The notes: generated by a model from the letters alone, not told the origin. Positions 42,573 to 52,529 are shown, counted from the stretch's first letter. The stretch is DNA of 64,000 nucleotides from CBDCUW01 sp965222745 (GCA_965222745.1 CBDCUW010000003.1:992001-1056000), one strand, 5' to 3'. Made by a program: numbers and translations.

Positions 42573-44006
42573 TCAACTTCCCAACGGCCGTCGCTCGGTA
42601 CCGACGTTTTGTTTTCCGTCACCCAGTTCTTTACGCATTTCGTCCGCAGCTTCTTGCAAACGTTTCACGACTTCGGGATGTTGCCCGGCTACGTTGGTGG
42701 TTTCCCCGATGTCGGCCTCCAGATCGAACAGTGAGAGTTCGATTTGCAAGCGTCTGCCCTTGCCCGGAAGCCCGCCGCTGCCGCCGATGGGCGAGTTGTA
42801 CGATTGCGGAAACATCAGCTTCCATTTTCCACTCCGCAGAGCCACCAAACGATTGCCTCCGTCGTAGTGATAGAAAACCTCGTGCGGCGATTTTGCGCCC
42901 TGTTTTCCCGTCATCAGATCGGTGATGTCTTTGCCGTCGATTTTGTTTTTCGGCAGCGGCGCGTCGGAAAAGGCGGCGATCGTGGGCAGCAAATCGATGG
43001 TGCCGGCAACCTCGCTGCAGACCGCTGCCGCTGGGATCTTGCCGGGCCACCGCATCAGGCACGAAACGCGAAAGCCACCTTCAAAATTGGTGCCCTTGCC
43101 TTCGCGCAGCGGCTTGGCCGATCCAGCGTGATCGCCATAGGAGAGCCACGGTCCGTTGTCCGACGAAAAGACAATGCACGTGCGATCATCGATGCCATGT
43201 TCTTGGAGTGCCGCGATGATTTGTCCAACCCCCCAATCGATTTCGGAGATCACGTCGCCGTAGAGGCCGCGAGCGGTCTTTCCTTGAAACGTTTCCGACG
43301 CAAACAGCGGCACGTGTGGTTGGGGATTGGGCAGGTAGATGAAAAATGGTTCCTCTTTATGTTTGCCGATGAAATCGACCGCGCGATTAGCCAGCGTTCT
43401 TGTCAAAGTCACCTGGTCTTCGGGCATGATCTTGGGGTTGATGATCGTCGTTCCCTCAAAGAGCGGCAGGTGAGGCCACTTCTTTAGCCGTTGTTCCATC
43501 GGCAGGTGGCGCACGCCGGGATGAAAAGGCCACATGTCGTTGGAATAGGGGATGCCGAAGTATTCATCAAACCCCTGGTTGGGCGGTAGAAACTTCGGCA
43601 GGTGCCCCAAGTGCCATTTCCCAAAGCAAGCGGTCGCGTATCCCTTTTGCTTCAGCATGTCGGCAATCGTCATCTCACCAGGATGAAGCCCGGTCTTGGA
43701 ATGGGGACCGAAGTTGCCGCCCACGCCGACGCGAGTCGGAATGCAACCGGTAAGCAGTGCCGCCCGCGAGGGGGAACAGAACGATCGGCCGACATAGAAG
43801 TCGGTGAACTTCATTCCCTCGGCAGCCATCCGATCCAGATGAGGCGTCTGATATCCTTCGGCGCCAAACGGTCCGATGTCGGCATACCCCATGTCATCAC
43901 AAAAAATGATGATGAAATTCGGTGACGGCGAATCGGCGCCGCTGGTGTCACTGCCAGCGAGTGCGAAGTGGGTGATCAGGAACAAGCAAAGAACTGCCAG
44001 ACGCAT
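42573..44006 (-). CDS. Secreted sulfatase 2
   Basis: Sulfate ester hydrolase of 477 residues with signal peptide (MRLAVLCLFLITHFALAG). Metal segment FIIIFCDDMGYADIG, signature FCSPSRAALLTGCIPTR with Cys77 as formylglycine precursor, then CFGKWHLGHLP, and FSSDNGPWLSYGDHAGSAKPLREGKGTNFEGGFR, typical of the planctomycete S1 group. It converges on sulfatase 1. The start ATG 44006 follows the hairpin repeat region shared with the downstream gene start. Substrate not predictable. Confidence 0.94.
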   Translation of the reverse strand: MRLAVLCLFLITHFALAGSDTSGADSPSPNFIIIFCDDMGYADIGPFGAEGYQTPHLDRMAAEGMKFTDFYVGRSFCSPSRAALLTGCIPTRVGVGGNFGPHSKTGLHPGEMTIADMLKQKGYATACFGKWHLGHLPKFLPPNQGFDEYFGIPYSNDMWPFHPGVRHLPMEQRLKKWPHLPLFEGTTIINPKIMPEDQVTLTRTLANRAVDFIGKHKEEPFFIYLPNPQPHVPLFASETFQGKTARGLYGDVISEIDWGVGQIIAALQEHGIDDRTCIVFSSDNGPWLSYGDHAGSAKPLREGKGTNFEGGFRVSCLMRWPGKIPAAAVCSEVAGTIDLLPTIAAFSDAPLPKNKIDGKDITDLMTGKQGAKSPHEVFYHYDGGNRLVALRSGKWKLMFPQSYNSPIGGSGGLPGKGRRLQIELSLFDLEADIGETTNVAGQHPEVVKRLQEAADEMRKELGDGKQNVGTERRPLGS

Positions 44007-44109
44007 GGTGCACCTTCGATTTGGAGTGAACGATCGGCCGCAGTATAGCCAAACCGACCGTTGTCGCGCAAATCAAACGCCTGCGCGTTAAACTGGTTTC
44101 CACCGTAGC

Positions 44110-44175
44110 CCGGCTTGTCCCAAGTCGGCTTTGTGAAACGACTTTCGACGCAACCGCTGGTGTGGGACAAGCCGG
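44110..44175. repeat. Inverted repeat CCGGCTTGTCCCA / TGGGACAAGCCGG
   Basis: Arms 44110-44122 and 44163-44175 are perfect complements (13 bp), separated by 40 bases. The left arm is the same sequence as in the hairpin at 54033-54095. It lies between the divergent sulfatase 2 and twin-LamG genes. Confidence 0.7.
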
Positions 44176-44194
44176 CCGAACAGGTCATGGATTC

Positions 44195-47100
44195 GTGAAT
44201 CTGCCAAGAAGCATCGTTTTTTTCTCGCTTTGCGCGTTTGTCATCGCGCCCCTTTCAGCCCAAGATCGCGTCCGCAATGGGCTGGTGGCGCTATACGATT
44301 TCGGCGCCGTCAGTGGTGACCGCGTGCGCGACGTCGGCAAAGTTGGCAAACCGCTCGACCTGCGAATCGAAAACCTTGACCGTGTCGCGCGATCCGCCGG
44401 GCGGCTGGAAGTACGCCGGCCAACGCTCATTCGCAGCGACCAACCGGCAACGAAAATCATCGATGCGGTGAAGCGATCGGGAGAGCTAACGATCGAAGCC
44501 TGGATTCAGCCGGCGAAAACTGCTCAAGCAGGACCGGCACGGATTGTCTCTCTTTCCAAGGATTCGGTCCAACGAAATTTTACCCTTGGCCAAGACAACG
44601 CAGTTTTTGATGTCCGTTTGCGGGCAACGAAAACCAGCACCAACGGATTGCCTTCGCTAGCCACACCCGGCAACAGTTTGCAGACGGCGATGACGCAAGT
44701 GGTTTACACTCGGGATCGCAGCGGGCGAACGGCCGTTTTTCTTGACGGTCGCGAAGTTGCCATTGGCAAGGCGGCGGGCAATCTAGCCAATTGGGATTCC
44801 TCGTTCCGACTTGCCCTGGCCAACGAACTTTCCAAAGATCGTCCTTGGCTGGGGACCTACCGATTGGTGGCGATCTATTCACGGGCGCTCCGTTCGTCCG
44901 AAGTGAAGCAAAACTTTTCAGCCACTCGATCGCCAGAGCCTGCCAAGCCCGAAAAACCTGCCGGACCGAAACTTGCCAGTGGCGGAAAACGGGTCGTCCG
45001 AGGCATCCAGTTGTTTTACGACTTCAACGAACCATCCGGCGATACGGTCAAAGATCGCGCCGGCGTTGGCGAGCCTTTGAATCTGAAAATCGAAAAGCCA
45101 ACCGCGGTTCACAGGCATCCCGGATCGTTGGAAATTCGCGGTGAGACGATCATTCGATCCGACAAGCCGCCGGGACGTGTCATCGCCGCGATTCGTCGTT
45201 CGGGTGAACTGACGATCGAGGCCTGGATTACTCCGGCCAAGCAAAACCAGTCGGGGCCGGCGCGAATCGTAACGCTTTCCAAGAACGGCAACGAACGCAA
45301 TTTCACTTTGGGACATGAACAGCGTGCTTTCGACGTTCGCTTTCGAACCAACAAAACAAGCGCCAATGGGATCCCGTCCACGGCATCGCATCGCGACGAC
45401 GCAAAGAGCCGGTTGACTCACGTCGTTTACACGCGTGATCGTGGCGGCAGTGCTCGGATTTTTGTGGACGGACGACAGACCGGGCAAAAGTCGGTTGCTG
45501 GATCGGTCAGCAACTGGAACGATTCGTTTCGCTTTGCGTTGGGCAACGAGTTTTCGGGAGATCGCCAGTGGCGAGGAACCTATCACCTGGTCGCGATTTA
45601 CGACCGCGATCTCTCGCCGCGCGAAGTGAATCAGAATTTTCAGGCGGGACCGGAAGCGGGCGCGGAGCCGCCGTCGGAAGCAATGCTGGCCGAGCAGCGC
45701 AACCGCACGCGTGCTCATTTTTTCGAAACCGAAATCGCGCCGCTGCTGTCCAAGCATTGTTTGGAGTGCCACGACACGGCTTCCAAGGAAGGCAACTTGG
45801 ACCTTTCGCGAAAGAAAATGGCACTCGCCGGCGGCGATTCGGGCGATGCGATCGTGCCCGGAAAGGCGACCGATAGTCTCGTCTGGACTTCGGTCGAAGA
45901 CGACACGATGCCGCACGAGCGCGACGCGCTGTCGGACAAAGAAAAATCGTTGCTTCGCCGCTGGATCGACGATGGAGCCTATTGGTCGATCGATGTGATC
46001 GATCCGGCAATCTATACCCATGGCCGCGGCGCCGAATTGTGGGTGCAGCGTTTGACGGTGCCCGAATACATCGAAACGGTGCGGACCGCCGTGGGCGTTG
46101 ATATCTCGAAAGAAGCACGAGAGATCTTGCCGCCTGATACCCGCGCCGACGGGTTTAGCAACACGGCTTACAGTTTGAACGTCGATTTCGAGCACGTGGA
46201 TGCCTACGCGCAGCTGGCCGAACGGATTGTTCAAAAAATGGACGTCGACAAATACGCTTCGCAGTTCACCAAGAAGAAGCGTTTGATCGACGATGACATG
46301 CGAGGGTTGATTGCCGAAATGGGCAAGTGGATTTTTCGTGGTCCGCTGGACGAACGTGAAGTCGTCGACTTTCGTGGCATCACCACCACTGTGGTTAGCG
46401 CGGGAGGGGATTTCGAAGAGGCAGTCGGCTACGTGATTCAGGCAATGCTGCAGTCGCCCCGATTTGTCTATCGAATCGAAAACCAACGTGGTGATGGGGC
46501 GATGCAGTCGATCGGCGAGTACGAGTTGGCATCTCGCATGAGCTACATCCTGTGGGGAGCACCGCCCGATCGTGAATTGATCCGGGCGGCCGAGTCGGGT
46601 GATTTGTTCGATCCACAAAAGGTGGAACAGCAGGTTGGGCGGATGCTGAAAGATCCTCGTGCCATGTCGCGATCGGCGCAGTTCATCTCGCAGTGGCTTG
46701 ATCTGGATCGATTGGACAACCTGCGCCCCAACAAGGAGATGTTCCCTTCCTGGGACGCGGCGATCGCGGCCGACATGCGCGAAGAGACCCTGGCTTACTT
46801 TCACGAAGTGGTCTGGAAGCAAAATCGTCCGCTATCCGACCTGTTGAATGCGCAAGTGACCTTTGCCACTCCGCGGCTAGCCAAACACTACGGCATGAAA
46901 TCGCAGGGCGACGGGTTGGCGCGATACGACTTGAAATCCGTTCCCTCGCGGGGAGGATTGTTGACGCAGGGAAGTCTGCTGACGATCGGCGGCGACGAGG
47001 CTTCGATGGTGACTCGTGGTCTGTTCGTGTTGAACGATCTGCTGTTCAGTGAAGTAGGGGATCCGCCGCCGGGACTTGACACCACCCCCGTTCCGACAAG

Positions 47101-47536
47101 TCCGGGACGTACCCATCGGATGATCGCCATGGACCGAATCGAAAGTACCGCTTGCGGCGGCTGCCATTCACGGTTCGAACCGCTCGCTTTTGGGCTAGAA
47201 AAATTCGATGGCTTGGGGACTTTTCATGAAGTCGACGAACATGGCAACAAGCTTCGTGATGACGGTGAAATCTTGTTTCCCGGTAACGCCCAGCCGGTGA
47301 AGTATCAATCGTCCGCGGAGTTGATGGATCTGCTTGCCAGCAGCAATCGCGTTGGCAGATGCTTGACTCGCAAGGTCACGCAGTTCGCACTCGGCAGGCC
47401 GCTGGTTGCCTCCGACGCACGGATCGTTCGCCAAATCCACGAGCGGGCGCAAAACGATGGTGGTACCTATACCGCCACCATCACGGCCATCGTGATGAGC
47501 GACCTGGTCCAAAAAACGCGAACCGAAAGACCGTAG
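44195..47536 (+). CDS. Twin-LamG, c-type cytochrome, DUF1592/1588/1585 protein
   Basis: Large exported 1,113-residue protein. GTG 44195 gives a signal peptide (NLPRSIVFFSLCAFVIAPLSAQ). Two LamG-like domains follow (about 25-255 and 275-475), each with the pattern GELTIEAWI...ARIVSLSKD...NFTLGQ...TQVVYTRDRSG and ending LVAIYSRAL / LVAIYDRDL. Then a heme-binding PSCyt1 segment with HCLECH (about residue 516), DUF1587/1595, DUF1592 (QSPRFVYRIENQ, SRMSYILWG), DUF1588 (RGGLLTQGSLLTIGGDE) with CGGCHSRFEP as second CxxCH, and DUF1585 at the end. The repeat at 44163-44175 overlaps an alternative GTG at 44162, which was rejected. Function in planctomycete polymer metabolism is inferred. Confidence 0.88.
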   Translation: MNLPRSIVFFSLCAFVIAPLSAQDRVRNGLVALYDFGAVSGDRVRDVGKVGKPLDLRIENLDRVARSAGRLEVRRPTLIRSDQPATKIIDAVKRSGELTIEAWIQPAKTAQAGPARIVSLSKDSVQRNFTLGQDNAVFDVRLRATKTSTNGLPSLATPGNSLQTAMTQVVYTRDRSGRTAVFLDGREVAIGKAAGNLANWDSSFRLALANELSKDRPWLGTYRLVAIYSRALRSSEVKQNFSATRSPEPAKPEKPAGPKLASGGKRVVRGIQLFYDFNEPSGDTVKDRAGVGEPLNLKIEKPTAVHRHPGSLEIRGETIIRSDKPPGRVIAAIRRSGELTIEAWITPAKQNQSGPARIVTLSKNGNERNFTLGHEQRAFDVRFRTNKTSANGIPSTASHRDDAKSRLTHVVYTRDRGGSARIFVDGRQTGQKSVAGSVSNWNDSFRFALGNEFSGDRQWRGTYHLVAIYDRDLSPREVNQNFQAGPEAGAEPPSEAMLAEQRNRTRAHFFETEIAPLLSKHCLECHDTASKEGNLDLSRKKMALAGGDSGDAIVPGKATDSLVWTSVEDDTMPHERDALSDKEKSLLRRWIDDGAYWSIDVIDPAIYTHGRGAELWVQRLTVPEYIETVRTAVGVDISKEAREILPPDTRADGFSNTAYSLNVDFEHVDAYAQLAERIVQKMDVDKYASQFTKKKRLIDDDMRGLIAEMGKWIFRGPLDEREVVDFRGITTTVVSAGGDFEEAVGYVIQAMLQSPRFVYRIENQRGDGAMQSIGEYELASRMSYILWGAPPDRELIRAAESGDLFDPQKVEQQVGRMLKDPRAMSRSAQFISQWLDLDRLDNLRPNKEMFPSWDAAIAADMREETLAYFHEVVWKQNRPLSDLLNAQVTFATPRLAKHYGMKSQGDGLARYDLKSVPSRGGLLTQGSLLTIGGDEASMVTRGLFVLNDLLFSEVGDPPPGLDTTPVPTSPGRTHRMIAMDRIESTACGGCHSRFEPLAFGLEKFDGLGTFHEVDEHGNKLRDDGEILFPGNAQPVKYQSSAELMDLLASSNRVGRCLTRKVTQFALGRPLVASDARIVRQIHERAQNDGGTYTATITAIVMSDLVQKTRTERP

Positions 47537-47550
47537 CGCGTTTCTTGGGC

Positions 47551-47619
47551 GGTAGCGACAGTCGCCAAGGCTTTCGGCGGCTCTCGCTCCCGCCGAAACT
47601 CTTGGCGAGTTTCGCTACC
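47551..47619. repeat. Imperfect 30-bp hairpin after the LamG gene
   Basis: Left arm 47551-47580 (starts GGTAGCGACAGTCGCC), loop CTCTCGCTC, right arm 47590-47619 (ends GTTTCGCTACC); 26 of 30 positions pair. It begins 14 bases after the stop of the twin-LamG gene and could end its transcript, although no T-run follows. In the 443-base gap to the next gene, only this, the module at 47796 and a GCCCAGGGC-type motif were seen. Confidence 0.65.
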
Positions 47620-47795
47620 CTGAAACCCTGATTTGCGCGTGCAGGTACGGCCATCGGATGAAACTGTCCGAGCGCGGAAATCGGTGACGCGACCAGGATT
47701 CGTTCTTCGGGCCAAAGGTCCAGCACTTTGTTTAGCCCAGGGCGAGGCAACGTGAGCTTTACGAACGCCTGCGTTGCCCTGGGTCAGCGACTTTC

Positions 47796-47851
47796 GGTGC
47801 GTAAGAAGGAGGTCCAACTGACGCAGGGTAAGCCGACGCATAAACAATCCG
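47796..47851. repeat. Dispersed module, copy 2 (GGTGCGTAAGAAGGAGG)
   Basis: Near-identical to 34244-34298 over about 55 bases: GGTGCGTAAGAAGGAGG, TCCAACTGACGCAGG, AGCCGACGCATAAACAATCCG. Like copy 1, it is preceded by a CCCTGGGTC/CCCAGGGCGAGG context. It precedes the cytochrome/PSD1 gene by about 130 bases. Confidence 0.75.
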
Positions 47852-47979
47852 GTTTCGCGTGCCTGCACCCGTGATTTTCCACACGTCCTTCTCAAGTAGA
47901 CCGCCGCTGACCGTAGGAGTAGAATAAGGCTCTATCCCACCCCCTAAGCGGTCCGTCACCACGACCGCGATCCCACCTC

Positions 47980-50259
47980 ATGGCCGCACCCCTTTCCATG
48001 GCCAATTGCGACCGATCGTACAGTTTTCTCGTGATCTCCTCCTTGCTGGTGGCAGTTCTCGCCGATGGTCCGGATGGACTCAGCCCGTCAGCAGCAGCCG
48101 ATTCGGCGGGGCCGGTCGACCAGCAGCCGGTGAGTTTTGTCAATGACGTGGTTCCCGTGTTGACCAAGGCGGGCTGCAACACGGGTGTTTGCCACGCAAA
48201 AGCGGGTGGTGGTCAAAATGGATTTCAGCTCTCGCTACTCGGTTTCGAGCCGGCAGAGGACTATGAACACCTCACTCGCGGTGGACGTGGTCGACGTCTC
48301 TTTCCCGCCGCACCCGATCGAAGTTTGTTGTTGCTCAAAGCCTCCGGCCGCCTACCGCATGGTGGTGGTGTCCGGTTGGATGCCGATTCGGACGGCTACG
48401 CGCTGCTAAGAAAATGGATTCAACGAGGCACGCCCAGCAGTTCGACTACGGAACCGGTTTTGGAATCGGTTCAGCTGGAACCTTCACGCGGTACTTTGCA
48501 ACCGCAAGCTCAGCAGCAGCTTCGAGCGATCGCGAACTATTCCGACGGGAGCGTTCGCGATGTCACGTCGCTTGCTCTTTACGAATCGAACGACAGCGCG
48601 ATGGCCAACGTGACCGAACATGGGCTCGTCACCGCGCAACAGATTCCCGGCAAGGTCGCCGTGATGGTCCGTTACCAGGGAAAGGTTTCTGTGTTCAGCG
48701 CCGCCATTCCGCTTGGCGCGCCGGTAAACGACCTTCCGGAATCGAAGAATTTTGTAGACGACTTGCTGTTTGCGAACCTGAAAGCGATCGGCATTCCCCC
48801 TTCACCCGTGTGCGACGACGCGACCTTTTTGCGACGGGTGTCGCTCGATCTCGCTGGCCGTTTGCCCAGCGAGGAAGAAGCACAGTCGTTCCTCTCCAGC
48901 AACGATCCGCTTCGCCGCGAACAAGTGATCGAAACGCTGTTGCGCAGTCCCGACTACGCCGATTACTTTGCCAACAAATGGACTTCGCTGCTGAAGAATC
49001 GCCGCGACGACGCCAGCGACATCACATCGAACTTTGCGTTTCATGCCTGGGTGCGCGACAGCCTGCTGGCCAACAAGCCATATGACCAGATCGTTCGCGA
49101 ATTGTTGGCCGCGACCGGTACCGTGATCAGCAATCCGCCGGTGGCCTGGTACAAGCGAGTCAAAGAGTCGAAGCAGCAGATTGAGGATGTCGCTCAACTT
49201 TTCCTCGGGGTTCGGCTGCAGTGCGCTCAATGCCATCACCATCCCTTCGAACGATGGAGCCAAGACGACTACTACAGCCTGACAGCGTTCTTCAGCCAGG
49301 TGGGGCGAAAACCTACCGGGACTCGCGGCGAAGATCTGATCTTTCACCGCCGCGGAATCGCCACCGCGACCAACGTGAAAACGGGCCAGTCACTTCGGCC
49401 CGCCGCGCTGGGAGATCCGGTGGGTGAGATTTCGGCCGATCAAGATCCGCGATTGCGATTGGCTGATTGGATGGCGGGAAAAGACAACCCATTTTTTGCC
49501 AAGGCGCTGGTCAATCGCTACTGGAAGCATTTTTTCAAGCGAGGATTGATTGAACCGGAAGACGACATTCGAGATACCAATCCGGCAACCAACCCCGAAT
49601 TGCTTCAGGCACTGGAAAACCACTTCATCGATAGTGGATATGACCTGAAAGAGTTGGTGCGAGTGATCACCTCCTCGCGTTCCTATCAGCTCAGTTCGGT
49701 GCCGAACGAACACAACCTGGTTGATCGGCAAAACTATTCCCGGTACTACCCCAGACGATTGCAGGCCGAGGTGATGTTGGATGCGATCGATCATTTGACC
49801 GGGGCGCAAACCAACTTTGCCAACTTGCCGGCCGGTACACGAGCGATCGCGCTGCCAGACAACAGTTACAACAAAGCGTCACCCTTCCTGAAAGTGTTCG
49901 GACGTCCGGAAAGTCAGAGTGTTTGTGAATGTGAACGGGTGCAGTCGGCCAGCCTCGCGCAGAGCCTGCACTTGATGAACGCTTCGGACATCAAATCAAA
50001 GTTGGCCACCGGTACCGGTCGGGCCAACCGCCTGGCGAAAGAAGAACGTACGGCCGAGGAAAAAGTTCACGAACTATACATGGCCGCGTTCTCGCGACCG
50101 CCTCGCGAGGAAGAACGGAAGGCGGCAGTGGACTATTTGAACGAGCCACCACTGGGTGCCGACGGCAAACCGGTCGGTGAAGCCACCGCTGCCCGCGACA
50201 ACTTCCAAGACCTCGTCTGGGCGCTGATCAACACCAAGGAATTTCTGTTCAATCATTAG
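47980..50259 (+). CDS. Planctomycete cytochrome / DUF1549-DUF1553 (PSD1) protein
   Basis: Exported 759-residue protein of the PSCyt/PSD1 group. Signal-like start (SFLVISSLLVAVLA), first heme-type motif CNTGVCH, a bacterial Ig-like (Big_2) domain (about 150-245: LESVQLEPSRGTLQPQAQQQLRAIANYSDGS), DUF1549 (DDATFLRRVSLDLAGRLPSEEEAQSFL), a second CxxCH-type site CAQCHHHPFERW, and DUF1553 (DPRLRLADWMAGKDNPFFAKALVNRYWKHFF). Start ATG at 47980 or, equally plausible, 47998. It opens an operon with the PPC protein (8 bases later) and the DUF1501 protein. Electron transfer in polymer degradation is often proposed; not proven. Confidence 0.92.
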   Translation: MAAPLSMANCDRSYSFLVISSLLVAVLADGPDGLSPSAAADSAGPVDQQPVSFVNDVVPVLTKAGCNTGVCHAKAGGGQNGFQLSLLGFEPAEDYEHLTRGGRGRRLFPAAPDRSLLLLKASGRLPHGGGVRLDADSDGYALLRKWIQRGTPSSSTTEPVLESVQLEPSRGTLQPQAQQQLRAIANYSDGSVRDVTSLALYESNDSAMANVTEHGLVTAQQIPGKVAVMVRYQGKVSVFSAAIPLGAPVNDLPESKNFVDDLLFANLKAIGIPPSPVCDDATFLRRVSLDLAGRLPSEEEAQSFLSSNDPLRREQVIETLLRSPDYADYFANKWTSLLKNRRDDASDITSNFAFHAWVRDSLLANKPYDQIVRELLAATGTVISNPPVAWYKRVKESKQQIEDVAQLFLGVRLQCAQCHHHPFERWSQDDYYSLTAFFSQVGRKPTGTRGEDLIFHRRGIATATNVKTGQSLRPAALGDPVGEISADQDPRLRLADWMAGKDNPFFAKALVNRYWKHFFKRGLIEPEDDIRDTNPATNPELLQALENHFIDSGYDLKELVRVITSSRSYQLSSVPNEHNLVDRQNYSRYYPRRLQAEVMLDAIDHLTGAQTNFANLPAGTRAIALPDNSYNKASPFLKVFGRPESQSVCECERVQSASLAQSLHLMNASDIKSKLATGTGRANRLAKEERTAEEKVHELYMAAFSRPPREEERKAAVDYLNEPPLGADGKPVGEATAARDNFQDLVWALINTKEFLFNH

Positions 50260-50267
50260 CGATTTTG

Positions 50268-52529
50268 ATGATGGAAAAAACAAGCACCATCAAACCAATT
50301 CTTGTGATCGTTGCCGGGATGGCGATGACGGCCTCGGTTGTCCGCGCCCAATCGGTTTGCCTGCCCGCGCCGCGGCTGCTGACGACGATGCCGATGGGTG
50401 GCCAAGCCGGAACGGAGTTTGACGTCACCATCACCGGACAGCATATCGAGGGTGCCGATCAGCTGAGGTTTTCGCATCCCGGGATCACCGCCAAGCCGGT
50501 CATCGGTCCCGCTGGAAAACCTTTGCCAAACAAGTACACCGTGAAAATCGCTGCCGATTGTCCCGTCGGTGTTCACGAAGCACGCGTGATGACGCGGTTG
50601 GGCATTTCGTCTTCCCGCGCATTCAGTGTCGGCGACCTGCCGGAAGTGATTCAAGTGAAACCGAACACATCGCTCGACCAGGCGATGCCGCTGCAAGTCA
50701 ACTCGATCTGCAACGCCGTGATGTCGGTCAAATCGGTCGACCATTATTCCTTTCAGGCCGCCAAAGAAAAACGAATCATCGTTGACTGCGCCGCGCGGGG
50801 GATCGATTCAAAACTGAATGCGGTGTTGATTGTTGCCGATGCGCAGGGACGTGATTTGGTGGTCCAGCGACGGGGCGGAGCGATCGATTTCACACCGCCA
50901 GAGGATGGGACTTACACGATCAAAGTGCATGAGCTGACGTTCAAGGGAGGTGTCGAATACTTTTATCGTCTCGCGCTGCGTGAGGCTTTGCCGGATGAAC
51001 CGATTCGGCGCTTGCCGGCGACTCAAGCCGTCAGTTCGTTCTCTTGGCCGCCGGTTGGGATTGCCGATTCGGCCGCTTTGGCCGAGGTCGAACCGAACCA
51101 AGGCGACAAGGTTCAGCCGATCAGTCTTCCTTGCGACATTGCGGGGAGTTTTTATCCCGCCGCCGATGTCGATACGTTTGAGTTCACTGCGAAAAAGGGA
51201 GACGTTTGGTGGGTGGAAGTTGCCTCCGAGCGGCTGGGCTTGCCCACCGATCCGTCGATTTTGGTTCAGCATGTTTCTGGTGACGGCGACGATCGCAAGT
51301 TGACTGATGTTGCGGAACTGACCGACATTCCCAGCCCGGTGAAGGTCTCCAGCAACGGATATTCTTACGACGGTCCGCCCTACAACGCGGGCTCGGCCGA
51401 CATTTTGGGCAAACTGGAAATCAAGGCTGATGGAGTTCATCGTTTGCAGATTTCGGATCTCTTCGGAGGTACTCGTAGTGATCCGCGGAACGTCTATCGT
51501 TTGATCATTCGAGACGCGGAGCCCGATTTTGCCCTGGTGGCTTGGGCGCTGCACATGAATCTTCGTAACGGCGACCGCAACGCGCTTTCCAAGCCGATGG
51601 CGCTGCGTCGCGGTGCGACCATGCCGCTGGAAGTCGTCGTCGTTCGACGTGACGGATTTGACGGCGAGATCGAATTGGCGATGGACAATCTGCCCGATGG
51701 CGTGATGGCGGCGGGCATCAAAATTTCGGCCGGCCAGTCGCGAGGAATCATGTTGGTCACTGCCGACGAAGGAGCGCCGCGAGGACTTTCCAGCGCCACC
51801 TTTGTTGGACGTGCCCAGATCAATGGTCAAACCGTGTCGCGACCGTGCCGATTGGCGTCGATGGCCTGGCCAGTCCCCAATGCATGGAGCGAAATTCCAG
51901 CGCCGCGGCTGTTGGCCGACATTCCGGTTTCGGTTGGTGGTGCGGAGGTGGCACCGATTACGATCGCTGCCCGTGACGACAAGGTCTGGGAGGTGACCGA
52001 AGGACAGAAGTTGACGATTCCCCTGATCCACATGAGACGTAGCGAGTTTTCGGGAGCGACCATTGGATTGAAGACGTTCGGAGCCGGGTTTGATAGGGCT
52101 GCCTCTTTCGACGCGCCGCTAACTGCCGACAGTTCCGAGGCGGTGTTGGATTTGGCGAAACTCAAGACGCCACCGGGAGACTACCTGATCGCCTTTTACG
52201 GTAGTGCCGTTGCCAAACATCGACACAATGTCGATGCAATCGCAGCAGCAGAGAAAGCTCACCAGGATGCTCAAGCCGAAGCCGCCAAGATCGCGGCCGA
52301 ATTAAAACAGTTGTCCGACCAGGCGGCCGCCGCGACGGGCCAGGCGAAGGCGGATGCCCAGAAAGCAGTGCAAGCGGCAACCGAAAAACAGAAAGCTTTC
52401 CAGGTTGCCGTGCAAGCGGCCGCCAAGCAAGTCAAAACAGCCACCGATCAAGCCAAACCGAAAGACATTGTCGACATCATCGTGTCCAAACCGATCTCGG
52501 TTCGCGTGAAACCAGCGGAGACCAAATGA
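50268..52529 (+). CDS. Pre-peptidase-like (PPC) domain protein with coiled-coil tail
   Basis: Exported 753-residue protein. Signal peptide (ILVIVAGMAMTASVVRAQ) after a short basic start; an IPT/TIG-like first domain (GGQAGTEFDVTITGQHIEGADQLRF), then a series of beta domains of the PPC type (VDHYSFQAAKEKRIIVDC...; DVDTFEFTAKKGDVWWVEV) and a late beta domain. The last about 95 residues (HQDAQAEAAKIAAELKQL... AKQVKTATDQAK) are an Ala/Gln/Lys coiled coil. ATG 50268 was preferred to the adjacent TTG. Spaced 8 bases from the PSD1 gene and overlapping the DUF1501 gene by 4 (ATGA), so the three are one unit. Confidence 0.85.
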   Translation: MMEKTSTIKPILVIVAGMAMTASVVRAQSVCLPAPRLLTTMPMGGQAGTEFDVTITGQHIEGADQLRFSHPGITAKPVIGPAGKPLPNKYTVKIAADCPVGVHEARVMTRLGISSSRAFSVGDLPEVIQVKPNTSLDQAMPLQVNSICNAVMSVKSVDHYSFQAAKEKRIIVDCAARGIDSKLNAVLIVADAQGRDLVVQRRGGAIDFTPPEDGTYTIKVHELTFKGGVEYFYRLALREALPDEPIRRLPATQAVSSFSWPPVGIADSAALAEVEPNQGDKVQPISLPCDIAGSFYPAADVDTFEFTAKKGDVWWVEVASERLGLPTDPSILVQHVSGDGDDRKLTDVAELTDIPSPVKVSSNGYSYDGPPYNAGSADILGKLEIKADGVHRLQISDLFGGTRSDPRNVYRLIIRDAEPDFALVAWALHMNLRNGDRNALSKPMALRRGATMPLEVVVVRRDGFDGEIELAMDNLPDGVMAAGIKISAGQSRGIMLVTADEGAPRGLSSATFVGRAQINGQTVSRPCRLASMAWPVPNAWSEIPAPRLLADIPVSVGGAEVAPITIAARDDKVWEVTEGQKLTIPLIHMRRSEFSGATIGLKTFGAGFDRAASFDAPLTADSSEAVLDLAKLKTPPGDYLIAFYGSAVAKHRHNVDAIAAAEKAHQDAQAEAAKIAAELKQLSDQAAAATGQAKADAQKAVQAATEKQKAFQVAVQAAAKQVKTATDQAKPKDIVDIIVSKPISVRVKPAETK

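Noticed and set aside
44918..46822. 634-codon open frame on the minus strand, opposite the twin-LamG/DUF1592 gene
   Set aside because: It is antisense to a gene with clear domains; the translation is Arg/His/Asp-rich without any domain, as expected from codon bias in a high-GC genome.
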